Source of the DNA: Protaetiibacter intestinalis
GTDB lineage: Bacteria > Actinomycetota > Actinomycetes > Actinomycetales > Microbacteriaceae
Assembly: GCF_003627075.1 (NCBI RefSeq)
Contig: NZ_CP032630.1
Coordinates: 868,001-932,000, forward strand
DNA length: 64,000 nt
Reading direction: 5' to 3'
Shown here piece by piece: positions 1 to 9,682 of the stretch. A program made the translations under genes and the position numbers. How positions within the stretch are numbered: the stretch's first letter is position 1; every line of letters starts with the position of its first letter. A model generated the notes under the pieces. That model ran no database searches. It was not told the origin of the DNA and worked only from the letters and a program-made list of their open reading frames with translations.

Positions 1-1459
1 TGCCTTGGGGGTACTGGAACGGCTGCGACCGCTCGTCCACGACGAGGAAGGTGGGCCGCGCCCCGGTGAAGTCGGCGCGGTTCACGAGCCACGTGTACGG
101 CTGGAACCACGCGTCGAGCTGCAGCAGCCGCGACGGGTCGGCGAGGTACGCCTTGGGCGCCCGGACGGTCCAGAACTGTCCGGCACCGACGCGCCCCGAG
201 GCGTCCACCCAGTCCGTGACGCATGCGAGGTCGGCATCCGTGCGCTGCGCGGCGGTCACGAGCACGGGTGCGGATGCGATCCCCGCGACGAGGGCGAGCC
301 CGGTCGCGACCGCGACGGCCGCACGTCGGGCGGACGCGGGAACCCGCCCGGCGAGCAGGGCGGGCAGCAGCACGAGGGCGGCGACCGGCGCGTAGACGAG
401 CGGCTGGAGGTAGCGATCGGCGTCCGTGCCGAGCACGACCGCCCACACGAGGGTGAACGGCGGCGTCACGGCTCCGATCGCGGCGAGGCACCACGCCCCG
501 GTGCCCTGCCGCACCCGCAGCGCGAGCACGACCGCGACGATCCAGCAGGCGAGCAGCACGAGCTGCCAGACGATCCCGCCGGGGCCGTCTGCGTTCTGCG
601 CCCATCCTTCGGCGTAGTGCCGGGCCGCATCCGCCCAGCGTCCGGGTCGCAGGTAGTTGGCGCCGTCGGCGACGATCACGTCCGCGAAGGCGAGCCGCGT
701 CGTCCAGCCGATGAGGGATCCGCCGATCAGCGAGAGGGCGAGCAGCCCGACGCGCGCGCGGTCGAGGCGGGCGCCCGCCAGTACCGCTCCGAGCACGAGG
801 AGTGCCGGCACGACCGTCCACGCCACGTGGATCGGGTTGCTCAGCACGGATACCGCGCTCACGATCGCGAGGCCGACGATCGCCGCCCACGGCCGGTGTC
901 GCGCCTCGAGCGCGCGCCGGATCAACCCGAGGCTCGCGACCCCCGCGACGACCGTGGCGGAGTAGTAGGTGGTCGTGCCGATCATCCAGGCGAGCTGCAG
1001 CCCCTCCCGTTCATCGCCGCCCTCGAGCACCACGAGCAGGCCGACGACCGCGAGCGCCACGAGCGCGCCCGTCACGGGTGCCGTCGCGTGCCGACGGGCT
1101 CCGGCGGCGATCCGCAGCGCCCCGTACAGGGCGAGCAGGTTGACGACCGCGCCGAGGGCGAGCGTCTCGCGCACCCCGAACCCGAACGCCGACAGCAGGC
1201 CGTGCACCGTCGCCTCGGGAAGGAACAGCACGGGCGACATCGCCCAGTCCTGCTGCTGCCCGAGTGCGATCGACGTGACGACGAGCACGTTCACGAGCGA
1301 GTCGCCGTCGGCGAACAGGAGCCACGGACGGTGCTCGGCGAGGAAGGCGGCGACGACTACGGCGAGGGCGAGCGCCGTCACGATGCCGAGCAGTTCGGCG
1401 GCGACGTCGCGACGCGACGGCCCCCACGTCTCGCGTGTGACCGTCCCCGTCGCGGACAC
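1..1459 (-). CDS. Polytopic membrane protein, 3' end cut by window edge
   Basis: The frame opens with a GTG at 1459 and stays open for 486 codons to the window edge, so the C-terminus is missing. The protein is very hydrophobic, with roughly nine to ten predicted membrane segments separated by short polar loops. After the first segment comes an extracytoplasmic loop containing FADGDSL, and the region nearest the window edge (WVDASGRVGAGQF onward) is hydrophilic. This layout resembles GT-C type glycosyltransferases or other surface-polymer membrane enzymes, but I recognise no family motif and assign no function. It starts 12 bases downstream of adk, so it is probably co-transcribed with the end of the spc operon, where many bacteria have map or infA instead. 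Confidence 0.75.
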   Translation of the reverse strand, partial: MSATGTVTRETWGPSRRDVAAELLGIVTALALAVVVAAFLAEHRPWLLFADGDSLVNVLVVTSIALGQQQDWAMSPVLFLPEATVHGLLSAFGFGVRETLALGAVVNLLALYGALRIAAGARRHATAPVTGALVALAVVGLLVVLEGGDEREGLQLAWMIGTTTYYSATVVAGVASLGLIRRALEARHRPWAAIVGLAIVSAVSVLSNPIHVAWTVVPALLVLGAVLAGARLDRARVGLLALSLIGGSLIGWTTRLAFADVIVADGANYLRPGRWADAARHYAEGWAQNADGPGGIVWQLVLLACWIVAVVLALRVRQGTGAWCLAAIGAVTPPFTLVWAVVLGTDADRYLQPLVYAPVAALVLLPALLAGRVPASARRAAVAVATGLALVAGIASAPVLVTAAQRTDADLACVTDWVDASGRVGAGQFWTVRAPKAYLADPSRLLQLDAWFQPYTWLVNRADFTGARPTFLVVDERSQPFQYPQG

Positions 1460-1471
1460 GGACGCCGGGGG

Positions 1472-2071
1472 CTAGGCCTGCGGGGCGCCGGTGGCGAGGC
1501 CGCGCTCGGCGAAGGCGGCCCAGATGCGGTCGGCGACCTCGTCGACCGAGCCGAGTCCGTCGACCTCGATCAGCAGCCCCTGCTCGCGGAACATCTCGAG
1601 CACGGGCGCGGTCTCGCGCTGGTAGACCTCCTGGCGGTGGCGGATCGCCTCCTCGGAGTCGTCCGCTCGCCCCTGCTCGATCGCGCGCTTGCGAAGGCGC
1701 CGCACGATCTCGTCCTGGTCGGCCACGAGCCGCAGCACCGCGTCGAGCTTGTGCCCGTGCGAGGCGAGCAGGCCGTCGAGGTAGCGCACCTGGTCGGGGG
1801 TGCGCGGGTAGCCGTCGAGCAGGAAGCCCGTCGTCGCGTCCGCCTCGGCGAGCCGGTCGGTGACGAGCTCGTTGGTGAGCGAGTCGGGCACGTAGTCGCC
1901 CGCGTCGACGATCGCCTTGACGCGCTTGCCGAGCTCGGTCTCGTTCGCGATGTTGGCGCGGAAGATGTCGCCCGTCGAGATCGTCGGGATGCCGAAGTGC
2001 TCGGCGATCCGCGCGGCCTGCGTGCCCTTGCCGGCGCCGGGGGGGCCGACGATGAGGAGCCGCACCGTCAT
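1472..2071 (-). CDS. adk: Adenylate kinase
   Basis: This 199-residue enzyme converts ATP and AMP into two ADP in the cytoplasm. The N-terminus has the P-loop GPPGAGKGT, followed by the AMP-binding [10 protein letters not shown] region and LLDGYPRT. The LID is short: [10 protein letters not shown] runs straight to the RADD..EAIRHR segment, with no four-cysteine zinc lid, as is usual for actinobacterial short-form kinases. The ATG overlaps the secY stop codon (ATGA), the classic secY-adk coupling of the spc operon. Start choice is unambiguous because [12 protein letters not shown] is the family N-terminus. Confidence 0.97.
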   Translation of the reverse strand: MTVRLLIVGPPGAGKGTQAARIAEHFGIPTISTGDIFRANIANETELGKRVKAIVDAGDYVPDSLTNELVTDRLAEADATTGFLLDGYPRTPDQVRYLDGLLASHGHKLDAVLRLVADQDEIVRRLRKRAIEQGRADDSEEAIRHRQEVYQRETAPVLEMFREQGLLIEVDGLGSVDEVADRIWAAFAERGLATGAPQA

Positions 2072-3396
2072 CGCAGCAGGCCCTCGTAGTGGCGCTGCTG
2101 CAGCTGCGAGTCGATCTGCTTCACGGTCTCGAGGCCGACGCCGACCATGATGAGGATCGAGGTGCCGCCGAACGGGAAGTTCTGGTTCGCCCCGACCATC
2201 GCGAGGGCGATGAGCGGGATGAGGGCGACGAGACCGAGGTAAATCGAGCCCGGCAGCGTGACGCGGGTGAGCACGTAGTCGAGGTACTCGGCCGTCGGAC
2301 GCCCCGCGCGGATGCCGGGGATGAAGCCGCCGTACTTCTTCATGTTGTCGGCGACCTCGTCGGGGTTGAAGGTGATCGCCACGTAGAAGTAGGTGAAGCC
2401 CACGATGAGCAGGAAGTACATCGCCATGTAGAGCGGGTGGTCGCCGCGCGTGAGGTACGTGGAGATCCACTGCACCCACGGCTGAGCCGTCTCACCCGCG
2501 GCCGGCTGGTTGAACTGGGCGATGAGCGCCGGCAGGTACAGCAGCGACGAGGCGAAGATGACGGGCACGACGCCGGCCATGTTGACCTTGATCGGGATGT
2601 AGGTGTTGTTGCCCCCGTAGGTGCGCCTGCCCACCATGCGCTTCGCGTACTGCACGGGGATGCGGCGCTGGGACTGTTCGACGAAGATCACCGCGAACAT
2701 GATGCCGATGCCGATGGCGAGCACGAGCAGCAGCGTCTCGATGTTGCGCTGCTGGGCGATCGAGGCGAGCGAGTCGGGGAAGCGCGCGACGATCGAGGTG
2801 AAGATGAGCAGCGACATGCCGTTGCCGATGCCGCGCTCGGTGATGAGCTCGCCCATCCACATGATGACGCCGGTGCCGGCCGTCATGGTGATGACCATGA
2901 GCAGGATGCCGTACCAGGTCTGGCCGCCGTCGGTGATCAGCTGCGAGCACTCGGCGACGCCGGACGAGCCGAACAGGGCGCCGGAACGGGCCACCGTGAT
3001 GAGCGTCGTCGACTGGAGGACGCCGAGGCCGATCGTCAGGTACCGGGTGTACTGCGTGAGCTTGGCCTGGCCCGACTGGCCCTCCTTGTAGAGGGTGTCG
3101 AAGTGGGGGATGACCACGCGCAGCAGCTGCACGATGATCGACGCCGTGATGTACGGCATGATGCCGAGCGCGAAGATCGACAGCTGCAGCAGCGCGCCGC
3201 CCGAGAAGAGGTTGACGAGGTCGTACAGACCCGAGGCGCCCGCGTTGCCTGCAAGACAGAGCTGGACGTTGCCGAAGTCCACGAACGGCGCGGGGACGAA
3301 CGACCCGAGCCGGAACAGGGCGATGATGCCCAGCGTGAACGCGATCTTGCGGCGGAGGTCCGGCGTGCGGAAGATCCGCGCGACGGCACTGAACAC
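2068..3396 (-). CDS. secY: Protein translocase subunit SecY
   Basis: SecY is the ten-helix pore of the Sec translocon in the cytoplasmic membrane. The 442-residue product begins with [17 protein letters not shown], shows the plug and second-helix region ([21 protein letters not shown]) and the conserved GMSLLIF and [13 protein letters not shown] segments. I chose the GTG at 3396 because GGGAGG lies just upstream and because homologues start with FS.A.R.; a longer in-frame start at 3429 would add a poorly conserved leader. It follows rplO after an 87-base gap and overlaps adk by four bases. Confidence 0.96.
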   Translation of the reverse strand: MFSAVARIFRTPDLRRKIAFTLGIIALFRLGSFVPAPFVDFGNVQLCLAGNAGASGLYDLVNLFSGGALLQLSIFALGIMPYITASIIVQLLRVVIPHFDTLYKEGQSGQAKLTQYTRYLTIGLGVLQSTTLITVARSGALFGSSGVAECSQLITDGGQTWYGILLMVITMTAGTGVIMWMGELITERGIGNGMSLLIFTSIVARFPDSLASIAQQRNIETLLLVLAIGIGIMFAVIFVEQSQRRIPVQYAKRMVGRRTYGGNNTYIPIKVNMAGVVPVIFASSLLYLPALIAQFNQPAAGETAQPWVQWISTYLTRGDHPLYMAMYFLLIVGFTYFYVAITFNPDEVADNMKKYGGFIPGIRAGRPTAEYLDYVLTRVTLPGSIYLGLVALIPLIALAMVGANQNFPFGGTSILIMVGVGLETVKQIDSQLQQRHYEGLLR

Positions 3397-3483
3397 GACG
3401 CCTCCCGGTTGATTGTGGAGCTGCCGCACACGGGTGTGGTGCGGCGGGGAGGCGGCCCCGGGGTGGGGCCGCCTCCTCGATGG

Positions 3484-4254
3484 CTACTTGACGGAGCCGC
3501 CGGCGGCGACGATCTTCTGCTCCGCAGAGCTCGAGACCTTGTCGACCGCAACGTTCAGCTTAACCGCAATCTCGCCGGCGCCGAGCACCTTGACCTTCTC
3601 GTTCTTGCGCACGGCACCCTTGGCGACCAGGTCGCTGATGGTGACGTCGCCGCCCGAGGGGTAGAGCTCGGCGAGCCGCTCCAGGTTCACGACCTGGTAC
3701 TCGACCCGGAACGGGTTCTTGAAGCCGCGGAGCTTCGGGGCGCGCATGACCGAGTTGAGGTTGCCGCCCTCGAGGCCGACGCGCACCTGGTAGCGGGCCT
3801 TGGTGCCCTTGGTGCCGCGACCGGCGGTCTTGCCCTTCGAGCCCTCACCGCGTCCGACGCGGGTCTTGGCCTTCTTGGCACCCTCCGCGGGGCGGAGGTG
3901 GTGGGCCTTGAGCACCTGCGGGCGCGACGCGACGTCGGAGGACTTCGCGGGCGCCTTCTTGGCGGCGGGCTTGGCGGCCGGCTTCTCGGCGACCGTGTCG
4001 TCGGCCTTCGCGGCGGCGGCGGCCTTGGGGGCGGCAGCCTTCGCGGGGGCCTTCTTCTCGGCAGCCGGCTTCTCGGCGGCGGCCTTCGAGGCGGTCGCCT
4101 TGGGGGCGGCCTTCTCGGCGGCGGGCTTCTTCTCCGCGGCTGCGGCCTTCGGAGCTGCGGCCTTGGCGGGGGCCTTCTTCTCGGTCGTCGCCTTCTCGGC
4201 GGCGGCCTTCGGAGCGGCGGCCTTCTTCTCAGTCGGCTTCTTCTCGTCAGCCAT
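3484..4254 (-). CDS. rplO: Ribosomal protein uL15 with long Lys/Ala/Pro-rich N-terminal extension
   Basis: Residues from about 113 to 256 are a normal uL15: the [11 protein letters not shown] start, the Gly/Lys-rich [18 protein letters not shown] motif that threads the 23S rRNA, and a C-terminal domain ending in AAGGSVK. The first 112 residues are an added low-complexity region made of repeated [19 protein letters not shown] units, similar in style to histone H1 tails. Usual uL15 is about 145-150 residues, so this one is far longer. The start is firm: ATG 4254 overlaps the rpmD stop (TAATG) and there is no better internal start at the domain border. The tail is probably disordered and strongly basic, with a possible RNA- or DNA-binding role that is inference only. 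Confidence 0.95.
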   Translation of the reverse strand: MADEKKPTEKKAAAPKAAAEKATTEKKAPAKAAAPKAAAAEKKPAAEKAAPKATASKAAAEKPAAEKKAPAKAAAPKAAAAAKADDTVAEKPAAKPAAKKAPAKSSDVASRPQVLKAHHLRPAEGAKKAKTRVGRGEGSKGKTAGRGTKGTKARYQVRVGLEGGNLNSVMRAPKLRGFKNPFRVEYQVVNLERLAELYPSGGDVTISDLVAKGAVRKNEKVKVLGAGEIAVKLNVAVDKVSSSAEQKIVAAGGSVK

Positions 4255-4439
4255 TAGTCAATCTCCTCGACCTTCACGAGGTGAGCGACCGCACGGACGT
4301 ACCCGCGGTTCGCCGGGGTGTCCTCGCGCACGACGACATCGCCGATGCGCTTGAGGCCCAGGCTGCGCAGGGTGTCGCGCTGGTTCTGCTTCTCGCTGAT
4401 TACGGACTTGATCTGGGTCACCTTGAGACGCGCGGACAT
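4254..4439 (-). CDS. rpmD: Ribosomal protein uL30
   Basis: This is a 61-residue protein with the family core [17 protein letters not shown] and the LGLKRIGD motif, close to the usual bacterial length of about 60. It is a component of the large ribosomal subunit. The ATG overlaps the rpsE stop codon and its own TAA overlaps the rplO ATG by one base, so it is translationally coupled on both sides. Order rpsE-rpmD-rplO is the standard spc arrangement. Confidence 0.96.
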   Translation of the reverse strand: MSARLKVTQIKSVISEKQNQRDTLRSLGLKRIGDVVVREDTPANRGYVRAVAHLVKVEEID

Positions 4440-5155
4440 CAGGCACCGACCTTCGCGGTAGCGGCCGCACGCGCGTCGGCCTCGGCGCGCACCAGGCGCT
4501 CCGGGGCGACGTCCTCGAACTCGAGGCCGCGGCGGGCGGCGACGGCGCGGGGCTCCTCGAGCTGGGTGAGGGCCGCGACCGTCGCGTGGACGATGTTGAT
4601 CGTGTTCGAGGACCCGAGGGACTTCGACAGCACGTCGTGGATGCCGGCGCACTCGAGCACGGCGCGCACCGGACCACCGGCGATGACGCCGGTACCGGCG
4701 GCGGCGGGGCGCAGCAGCACCACACCGGCGGCGGCCTCACCCTGCACGGGGTGCGGGATGGTGGCGCCGACGCGCGGGACGCGGAAGAAGTTCTTCTTCG
4801 CCTCCTCGACGCCCTTCGAGATCGCGAGCGGCACCTCGCGCGCCTTGCCGTAGCCGACGCCGACGGTGCCGTTGCCGTCGCCCACGACGACGAGCGCCGT
4901 GAAGCTGAAGCGGCGTCCGCCCTTCACGACCTTCGACACGCGGTTGATGGTGACGACGCGCTCGAGGAACTGGCTCTCCTCGCGGGCGCCACGGGCGCCA
5001 CGGTCGTTGCGCGGGTTGCGCTCGCGGCTGCCGCGACGCTGCTCGCGGGGCTCACCCTGCGACTGCGTGCCGGCGGCGGTCTCCACGACCTGACCCTCGG
5101 TGATCTCCTCGGACTGCACGTCCTGGTTCTCCTTGTTCTCGGTGGCGTCGCTCAC
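4439..5155 (-). CDS. rpsE: Ribosomal protein uS5
   Basis: This is a 238-residue small-subunit protein that helps maintain decoding accuracy and mRNA unwinding at the entry channel. Residues 60 onward are typical: [18 protein letters not shown], the loop [14 protein letters not shown], and the C-terminal domain with [14 protein letters not shown] and [11 protein letters not shown]. The first ~58 residues form a charged, Gln/Arg/Glu-rich extension ([17 protein letters not shown]) longer than in Escherichia coli, as is common in actinobacteria. It starts with GTG, which overlaps the rplR stop by four bases. Confidence 0.96.
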   Translation of the reverse strand: MSDATENKENQDVQSEEITEGQVVETAAGTQSQGEPREQRRGSRERNPRNDRGARGAREESQFLERVVTINRVSKVVKGGRRFSFTALVVVGDGNGTVGVGYGKAREVPLAISKGVEEAKKNFFRVPRVGATIPHPVQGEAAAGVVLLRPAAAGTGVIAGGPVRAVLECAGIHDVLSKSLGSSNTINIVHATVAALTQLEEPRAVAARRGLEFEDVAPERLVRAEADARAAATAKVGA

Positions 5156-5511
5156 AGCTCCAGCCCTCCCTCACGGGCGCCCTCGGCGATGGCCGCGACG
5201 CGTCCGGCGTACTTGTTGCCGCCGCGGTCGAACACGACCGCCTCGACGCCCGCCTTCTTGGCGCGCTCGGCGACGAGCTCGCCGACCTTCTTCGCCTTCG
5301 CGGTCTTGTCACCGTCGAAGGTGCGCAGGTCCGCCTCGAGGGTCGACGCGGAGGCCACGGTGTGGCCCTTGCTGTCGTCGACGACCTGCACGAAGACGTG
5401 GCGGGCCGAACGGGTGACGACGAGACGCGGACGGTCCGCGGTCCCGGCGATGCGCTTGCGCAGGCGCGCGTGGCGACGGTTGCGCTGCGCCGACTTGCTG
5501 ATGCCAGCCAT
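5152..5511 (-). CDS. rplR: Ribosomal protein uL18
   Basis: uL18 binds 5S rRNA in the central protuberance. The product has about 119 residues, with the basic N-terminus [15 protein letters not shown], the [19 protein letters not shown] strand region and the C-terminal [15 protein letters not shown] chose ATG 5511 (MAGISKS) because it avoids overlap with rplF; a GTG two codons upstream (5517) is the alternative. The stop overlaps the rpsE start. Confidence 0.95.
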   Translation of the reverse strand: MAGISKSAQRNRRHARLRKRIAGTADRPRLVVTRSARHVFVQVVDDSKGHTVASASTLEADLRTFDGDKTAKAKKVGELVAERAKKAGVEAVVFDRGGNKYAGRVAAIAEGAREGGLEL

Positions 5512-5513
5512 GA

Positions 5514-6050
5514 TCACTTACCACTCTTTCCGGCCTTGCGGCGGACGACCTCGCCGGAGTAACGCACACCCTTGCCCTTGTAGGGTTCGGGCTTGCGCAG
5601 CTTCCGGATGTTGGCCGCCACCTCGCCCACGGCCTGCTTGTCGATGCCGCGGACGTGGAGCTTGTTGTTGCCCTCGACCTCGAACGAGATCCCTGCGGGC
5701 GGGTCGACGGTGATGGGGTGCGAGTAGCCGAGCGCGAACTCGACCGAGCTGCCCTTCGCCGCCACGCGGTAACCGGTTCCGACGACCTCGAGGCTCTTGG
5801 AGTAGCCGTCGGTCACGCCGATGATCTGGTTCGCGATGAGGGTGCGGGTGAGGCCGTGCAGCGAGCGCGACTCGCGCTCGTCGTCGGGACGGGTGACGAG
5901 CACCTGGCCGTCCTCGAGCTTGACCTCGATGGGGCTCTTGACGGTGAGCGCGAGCTCGCCCTTGGGGCCCTTGACGCTGACGTCCTGGCCGTCGATCGTC
6001 ACGGTGACGCCGGCGGGCACGTCGATGGGAAGGCGTCCGATACGAGACAT
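5514..6050 (-). CDS. rplF: Ribosomal protein uL6
   Basis: This 178-residue large-subunit protein sits near the sarcin-ricin loop and factor-binding site. Both tandem L6 domains are seen: [15 protein letters not shown] at the start and the C-terminal signature [15 protein letters not shown] followed by [11 protein letters not shown]. Length and motifs are standard. It lies six bases downstream of rpsH and two bases upstream of rplR. Confidence 0.97.
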   Translation of the reverse strand: MSRIGRLPIDVPAGVTVTIDGQDVSVKGPKGELALTVKSPIEVKLEDGQVLVTRPDDERESRSLHGLTRTLIANQIIGVTDGYSKSLEVVGTGYRVAAKGSSVEFALGYSHPITVDPPAGISFEVEGNNKLHVRGIDKQAVGEVAANIRKLRKPEPYKGKGVRYSGEVVRRKAGKSGK

Positions 6051-6056
6051 CTCAGC

Positions 6057-6455
6057 TCACCACACGTAGGCGAGGACTTCCCCGCCGACGCCCTTCTTGC
6101 TCGCCTCGCGGTCCGTGAGGAGCCCCGAGGAGGTGGACAGGATCGCCACGCCGAGGCCGCCCAGCACGTGGGGGATCTCGGTGGACTTCGCGTAGACGCG
6201 CAGACCCGGCTTGGAGACGCGCTTGATGCCGGCGATCGACCGCTCGCGGTTGGGGCCGTACTTGAGGTCGATGGTCAGGGTGTGGCCCACGCGGGCCTCC
6301 TCGACCTTCCACCCGGCGATGTAGCCCTCGCGCTGGAGGATCTCGGCGATGTGGGTCTTGAGCTTGCTGCTCGGAAGCGAGACCGTGTCGTGGTACGCAC
6401 GGTTCGCGTTGCGCAGACGGGTCAGCAGGTCTGCGACCGGATCTGTCATCGTCAT
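6057..6455 (-). CDS. rpsH: Ribosomal protein uS8
   Basis: This is a 132-residue protein that binds the central domain of 16S rRNA and, in well-studied bacteria, represses the spc operon by binding its own mRNA. The N-terminus [14 protein letters not shown] and the C-terminal [11 protein letters not shown] with [12 protein letters not shown] are diagnostic. ATG 6455 has AAGGAA upstream. The gene before it is rplE, across an 81-base gap where an S14 gene is found in many other bacteria. Confidence 0.97.
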   Translation of the reverse strand: MTMTDPVADLLTRLRNANRAYHDTVSLPSSKLKTHIAEILQREGYIAGWKVEEARVGHTLTIDLKYGPNRERSIAGIKRVSKPGLRVYAKSTEIPHVLGGLGVAILSTSSGLLTDREASKKGVGGEVLAYVW

Positions 6456-6536
6456 TTCGTTGTTTTCCTTATCTCAATCGGTTTCGACACCCGGTACACC
6501 CGATGCCGACCTGTTTGATGAACCCGCGAGCGGGCC

Positions 6537-7115
6537 TTACTCCGCCTTGAACGGGAAGCCGAGCGCGCGGAGCAGAGCCCGGCCCTCGTCATCCGTCTTG
6601 GCGGTGGTCACGACCGTGATGTCGAAGCCGCGCACGCGGTCGATCTGGTCCTGGTTGATCTCGTGGAAGATCGACTGCTCGGTGACACCGAAGGTGTAGT
6701 TGCCGTTGCCGTCGAACTGCTTGGGGTTGAGCCCGCGGAAGTCGCGGATGCGCGGCAGCGCGAGCGACAGCAGGCGGTCGAGGAACTCCCACGCGCGGTC
6801 GCCGCGGAGCGTCACGTGGGCGCCGATCGGCATGCCCTCGCGCAGCTTGAACTGGGCGATCGACTTGCGGGCCTTGGTGACCTGCGGCTTCTGGCCGGTG
6901 ATGAGGATGAGGTCCTTGACGGCCCCGTCGATCACCTTGGAGTCGCGGGCGGCCTCGCCGACACCGGTGTTGACGACGATCTTCACGAGGCCCGGCACCT
7001 GCATGGGGTTCGCGTAGCCGAACTCCTCGGTCAGGGTCTTCGTGATCTCGTCACGGTACTTCTGCTTGAGGCGGGGCTGGTTCTTGCCAGCCACCGCGGC
7101 AGTCGCGTTCGCCAT
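6537..7115 (-). CDS. rplE: Ribosomal protein uL5
   Basis: uL5 is a 5S rRNA-binding protein of the central protuberance. The 192-residue product shows [10 protein letters not shown], the [13 protein letters not shown] motif, the [15 protein letters not shown] stretch and the C-terminal [19 protein letters not shown]. It has a short N-terminal addition ([12 protein letters not shown]) of the type seen in actinobacteria. The ATG is directly adjacent to the rplX stop codon. Confidence 0.97.
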   Translation of the reverse strand: MANATAAVAGKNQPRLKQKYRDEITKTLTEEFGYANPMQVPGLVKIVVNTGVGEAARDSKVIDGAVKDLILITGQKPQVTKARKSIAQFKLREGMPIGAHVTLRGDRAWEFLDRLLSLALPRIRDFRGLNPKQFDGNGNYTFGVTEQSIFHEINQDQIDRVRGFDITVVTTAKTDDEGRALLRALGFPFKAE

Positions 7116-7475
7116 TTAGAGCTTCTCTCCGGACTTCTTCGCGTAGCGCACGCGAACGGTCTTCTTCACGCCGTCCTTCTCGACGGTCTCCTCACGGAAA
7201 CCCACGCGGGTCGGCTTCTTGGTCTTGGGGTCGACGAGCGCCACGTTCGAGATGTGGATGGGCGCCTCGTGGGTCTCGATGCCACCGGTCTTCGTGCCGC
7301 GCTGGGTCTGGCCCACGCGGACGTGCTTGGTGACGTAGTTGATGCCCTCGACGACGACCCGGTTCTTCTCGACCTGGACCTCGATGACGCGACCCTGCTT
7401 GCCCCGGTCACCGCCGCGGGCCTGCGAGGGTCCGCTGATGACCTGGACGAGGTCGCCCTTCTTGATGTTCGCCAT
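7116..7475 (-). CDS. rplX: Ribosomal protein uL24
   Basis: This 119-residue protein begins assembly of the large subunit. It starts with a KOW motif (IKKGDLVQVISG followed by GKQGRVIEVQ) and continues with the GINYVTKHVRVGQ segment. The C-terminus RVRYAKKSGEKL is basic. It lies two bases after rplN and directly abuts rplE. Confidence 0.96.
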   Translation of the reverse strand: MANIKKGDLVQVISGPSQARGGDRGKQGRVIEVQVEKNRVVVEGINYVTKHVRVGQTQRGTKTGGIETHEAPIHISNVALVDPKTKKPTRVGFREETVEKDGVKKTVRVRYAKKSGEKL

Positions 7476-7477
7476 GA

Positions 7478-7846
7478 CTAAATGACCTCCGGGGCCAGCG
7501 AGATGATCTTCATGAACTTCTTGTCGCGAAGCTCACGACCGACCGGGCCGAAGATGCGGGTGCCACGGGGGTCCCCGTCGTTCTTCAGGATCACGGCGGC
7601 GTTCTCGTCGAACTTGATGTACGAGCCGTCGGGACGGCGCGTCTGCTTCCTGGTGCGGACGACGACCGCCTTGACGACGTCGCCCTTCTTCACGTTGCCG
7701 CCGGGGATCGCGTCCTTGACCGTGGCGACGATGACGTCACCGAGGCCCGCGTAGCGACGGCCGGAGCCGCCGAGCACGCGGATGGTGAGGAGCTCCTTGG
7801 CGCCGGTGTTGTCGGCGACCTTGAGGCGGGATTCCTGCTGGATCAT
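7478..7846 (-). CDS. rplN: Ribosomal protein uL14
   Basis: This 122-residue protein lies at the subunit interface and is a docking point for silencing factor RsfS. It starts [18 protein letters not shown] and carries the [22 protein letters not shown] signature. The length is standard. It starts three bases after rpsQ, and there is no sign of anything unusual. Confidence 0.97.
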   Translation of the reverse strand: MIQQESRLKVADNTGAKELLTIRVLGGSGRRYAGLGDVIVATVKDAIPGGNVKKGDVVKAVVVRTRKQTRRPDGSYIKFDENAAVILKNDGDPRGTRIFGPVGRELRDKKFMKIISLAPEVI

Positions 7847-7849
7847 GGG

Positions 7850-8188
7850 TTACTTCGCCTTCTCCACGATCTCGACGAGACGCCAGCGCTTCGTCGCCGA
7901 GAGCGGACGGGTCTCCGAGATGACGACGAGGTCGCCGATGCCGGCGGTGTTCTGCTCGTCGTGGGCCTTGATCTTCGAGCTGCGGCGGATGACCTTGCCG
8001 TACAGCGGGTGCTTCACGCGGTCCTCGACCTCGACGACGATGGTCTTGTCCATCTTGTCGCTCGTGACGTAGCCACGGCGCACCTTGCGGTAGCCGCGGG
8101 CGTCCGCGTCCTTGACGTCGTGGGCGGCGGACTCGTGTCCGGCGGCCTTCGTCGCCGGCTTCGCGGCGGCCTTCTTGGTCTCAGCCAT
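7850..8188 (-). CDS. rpsQ: Ribosomal protein uS17 with N-terminal extension
   Basis: The uS17 core occupies about residues 33 to 112: [20 protein letters not shown], the [19 protein letters not shown] motif and [16 protein letters not shown]. It binds the 5' domain of 16S rRNA. The first ~32 residues ([20 protein letters not shown]...) are an Ala/Lys-rich addition, in the same style as the extensions on L15 and L29 in this operon. Its ATG shares a base with the rpmC stop (TAATG). Confidence 0.96.
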   Translation of the reverse strand: MAETKKAAAKPATKAAGHESAAHDVKDADARGYRKVRRGYVTSDKMDKTIVVEVEDRVKHPLYGKVIRRSSKIKAHDEQNTAGIGDLVVISETRPLSATKRWRLVEIVEKAK

Positions 8189-8514
8189 TACTTGTTCGCC
8201 TCCTCAGCGGTCTCATCGGCGGGGGCCTCGGCGGCCTCCGACTTCTTGGCCTTGGCCTTGGTGGCCTTGGCGGGCACCTCGATGGGGGCGGGCGTGGCAC
8301 GGATGCCGAGCTCGCGCTCACGGATGACGGTGTAGATGCGCGCGATGTCGCGCTTCACGGCACGCAGGCGGCCGTGGCTCTCGAGCTGACCGGTGGCGGC
8401 CTGGAAGCGCAGGTTGAACAGCTCCTCCTTGGCCTTCTTCAGCTCGTCGACCAGGCGGTCGTCCTCGAAGGTGTCGAGCTCTGCCGGGGCGAGCTCCTTG
8501 GATCCGACGGCCAT
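8188..8514 (-). CDS. rpmC: Ribosomal protein uL29 with C-terminal extension
   Basis: The first 70 residues are a normal uL29 coiled hairpin near the exit tunnel ([20 protein letters not shown] and [15 protein letters not shown]). Residues 71-108 add a low-complexity tail rich in Ala, Lys and Glu, making it 108 residues against a usual 65-80. The tail would lie near the exit tunnel, where L29 meets trigger factor and signal recognition particle; any effect there is inference. The ATG overlaps the rplP stop by one base. Confidence 0.95.
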   Translation of the reverse strand: MAVGSKELAPAELDTFEDDRLVDELKKAKEELFNLRFQAATGQLESHGRLRAVKRDIARIYTVIRERELGIRATPAPIEVPAKATKAKAKKSEAAEAPADETAEEANK

Positions 8515-8933
8515 TATGCGTCGCCCTCCTCGCGCTTGATGATGCGTGCCTTGAGCGGCAGCTTGTGGATGGCCCGGGTGAGCGCGCCGCGGGCGAGCTC
8601 CTCGCTGACGCCGGAGACCTCGAAGAGGACCCGGCCGGGCTTGACGTTGGCGACCCACCACTCCGGCGAACCCTTACCGGAACCCATGCGGGTCTCGGCC
8701 GGCTTCTTGGTGAGCGGACGGTCGGGGTAGATGTTGATCCACACCTTGCCGCCACGCTTGATGTGACGGGTCATGGCGATACGAGCGGACTCGATCTGGC
8801 GGTTGGTCACGTAGGCGGGGGTGAGCGCCTGGATGCCGAACTCGCCGAAGCTGACCTTCGTGCCGCCGGTGGCCTGCCCGGAACGACCCGGGTGGTGCTG
8901 CTTGCGGTGCTTGACCTTGCGGGGAATGAGCAT
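8514..8933 (-). CDS. rplP: Ribosomal protein uL16
   Basis: This 139-residue protein lines the A-site region of the peptidyl transferase centre. It begins [19 protein letters not shown] and contains the signature [20 protein letters not shown] and [19 protein letters not shown]. Length is normal. It sits between rpsC (two-base gap) and rpmC (one-base overlap). Confidence 0.97.
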   Translation of the reverse strand: MLIPRKVKHRKQHHPGRSGQATGGTKVSFGEFGIQALTPAYVTNRQIESARIAMTRHIKRGGKVWINIYPDRPLTKKPAETRMGSGKGSPEWWVANVKPGRVLFEVSGVSEELARGALTRAIHKLPLKARIIKREEGDA

Positions 8934-8935
8934 GA

Positions 8936-9682
8936 TTACGCCTCGACTCCTGCGGCGGCCTCGGCCCGGGGGCCACGACGCGCGCCGTCACGACGCTCGG
9001 GGCGGGCCGACTTCTGGGCGGCCTGCTCGCGAGCGAGTTCCTTGTTGGTGATGTCGCCCTTGTAGATCCAGACCTTCACGCCGATGCGGCCGAAGGTGGT
9101 CTTGGCCTCGTAGAAGCCGTAGTCGATGTTCGCGCGGAGGGTGTGCAGCGGCACGCGACCCTCGCGGTAGAACTCCGAGCGGCTCATCTCCGCGCCGCCG
9201 AGGCGGCCCGAGACCTGGATCCGGACGCCCTTGGCGCCGGCGCGCTGGGCACCCTGGAGGCCCTTGCGCATGGCGCGACGGAACGCGACACGGGCGCTGA
9301 GCTGCTCCGCGATGCCCTGGGCGACGAGCTGGGCCTCGGCCTCGGGGTTCTTCACCTCGAGGATGTTGAGCTGGATCTGCTTGCCGGTGAGCTTCTCGAG
9401 GTCGGCGCGGATGCGCTCGGCCTCGGCGCCGCGGCGGCCGATGACGATACCCGGGCGGGCCGTGTGGATGTCCACGCGGACGCGGTCGCGGGTGCGCTCG
9501 ATCTCGATCTTGGCGACACCGGCGCGGTCGAGGTTCTTCGTCAGCAGGTTGCGGATCTTGACGTCCTCGGCCACGTAGTCGGCGTAGCGCTGACCGGGCT
9601 TCGTCGAGTCGGAGAACCAGCGCGACGTGTGGTCGGTGGTGATTCCCAGACGGAAGCCGTAGGGGTTGACCTTCTGGCCCAT
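8936..9682 (-). CDS. rpsC: Ribosomal protein uS3
   Basis: This 248-residue protein forms part of the mRNA entry channel and helicase. It begins [15 protein letters not shown] and has a KH domain with [14 protein letters not shown], plus the [20 protein letters not shown] signature. The C-terminus is Arg/Ala-rich and poorly conserved. The ATG overlaps the rplV stop by one base. Confidence 0.97.
   Translation of the reverse strand: MGQKVNPYGFRLGITTDHTSRWFSDSTKPGQRYADYVAEDVKIRNLLTKNLDRAGVAKIEIERTRDRVRVDIHTARPGIVIGRRGAEAERIRADLEKLTGKQIQLNILEVKNPEAEAQLVAQGIAEQLSARVAFRRAMRKGLQGAQRAGAKGVRIQVSGRLGGAEMSRSEFYREGRVPLHTLRANIDYGFYEAKTTFGRIGVKVWIYKGDITNKELAREQAAQKSARPERRDGARRGPRAEAAAGVEA

Noticed and set aside
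5..2089. A 694-residue plus-strand open frame across the adk region
   Set aside because: It is an antisense shadow of the high-GC membrane protein and adk genes; the product is Arg/Glu/Asp/Gly-rich without hydrophobic or family features.
3950..4250. Tandem repeat or CRISPR-like array in the rplO 5' region
   Set aside because: The repeats are imperfect, in frame and coding (Lys/Ala tail), without equal spacers.
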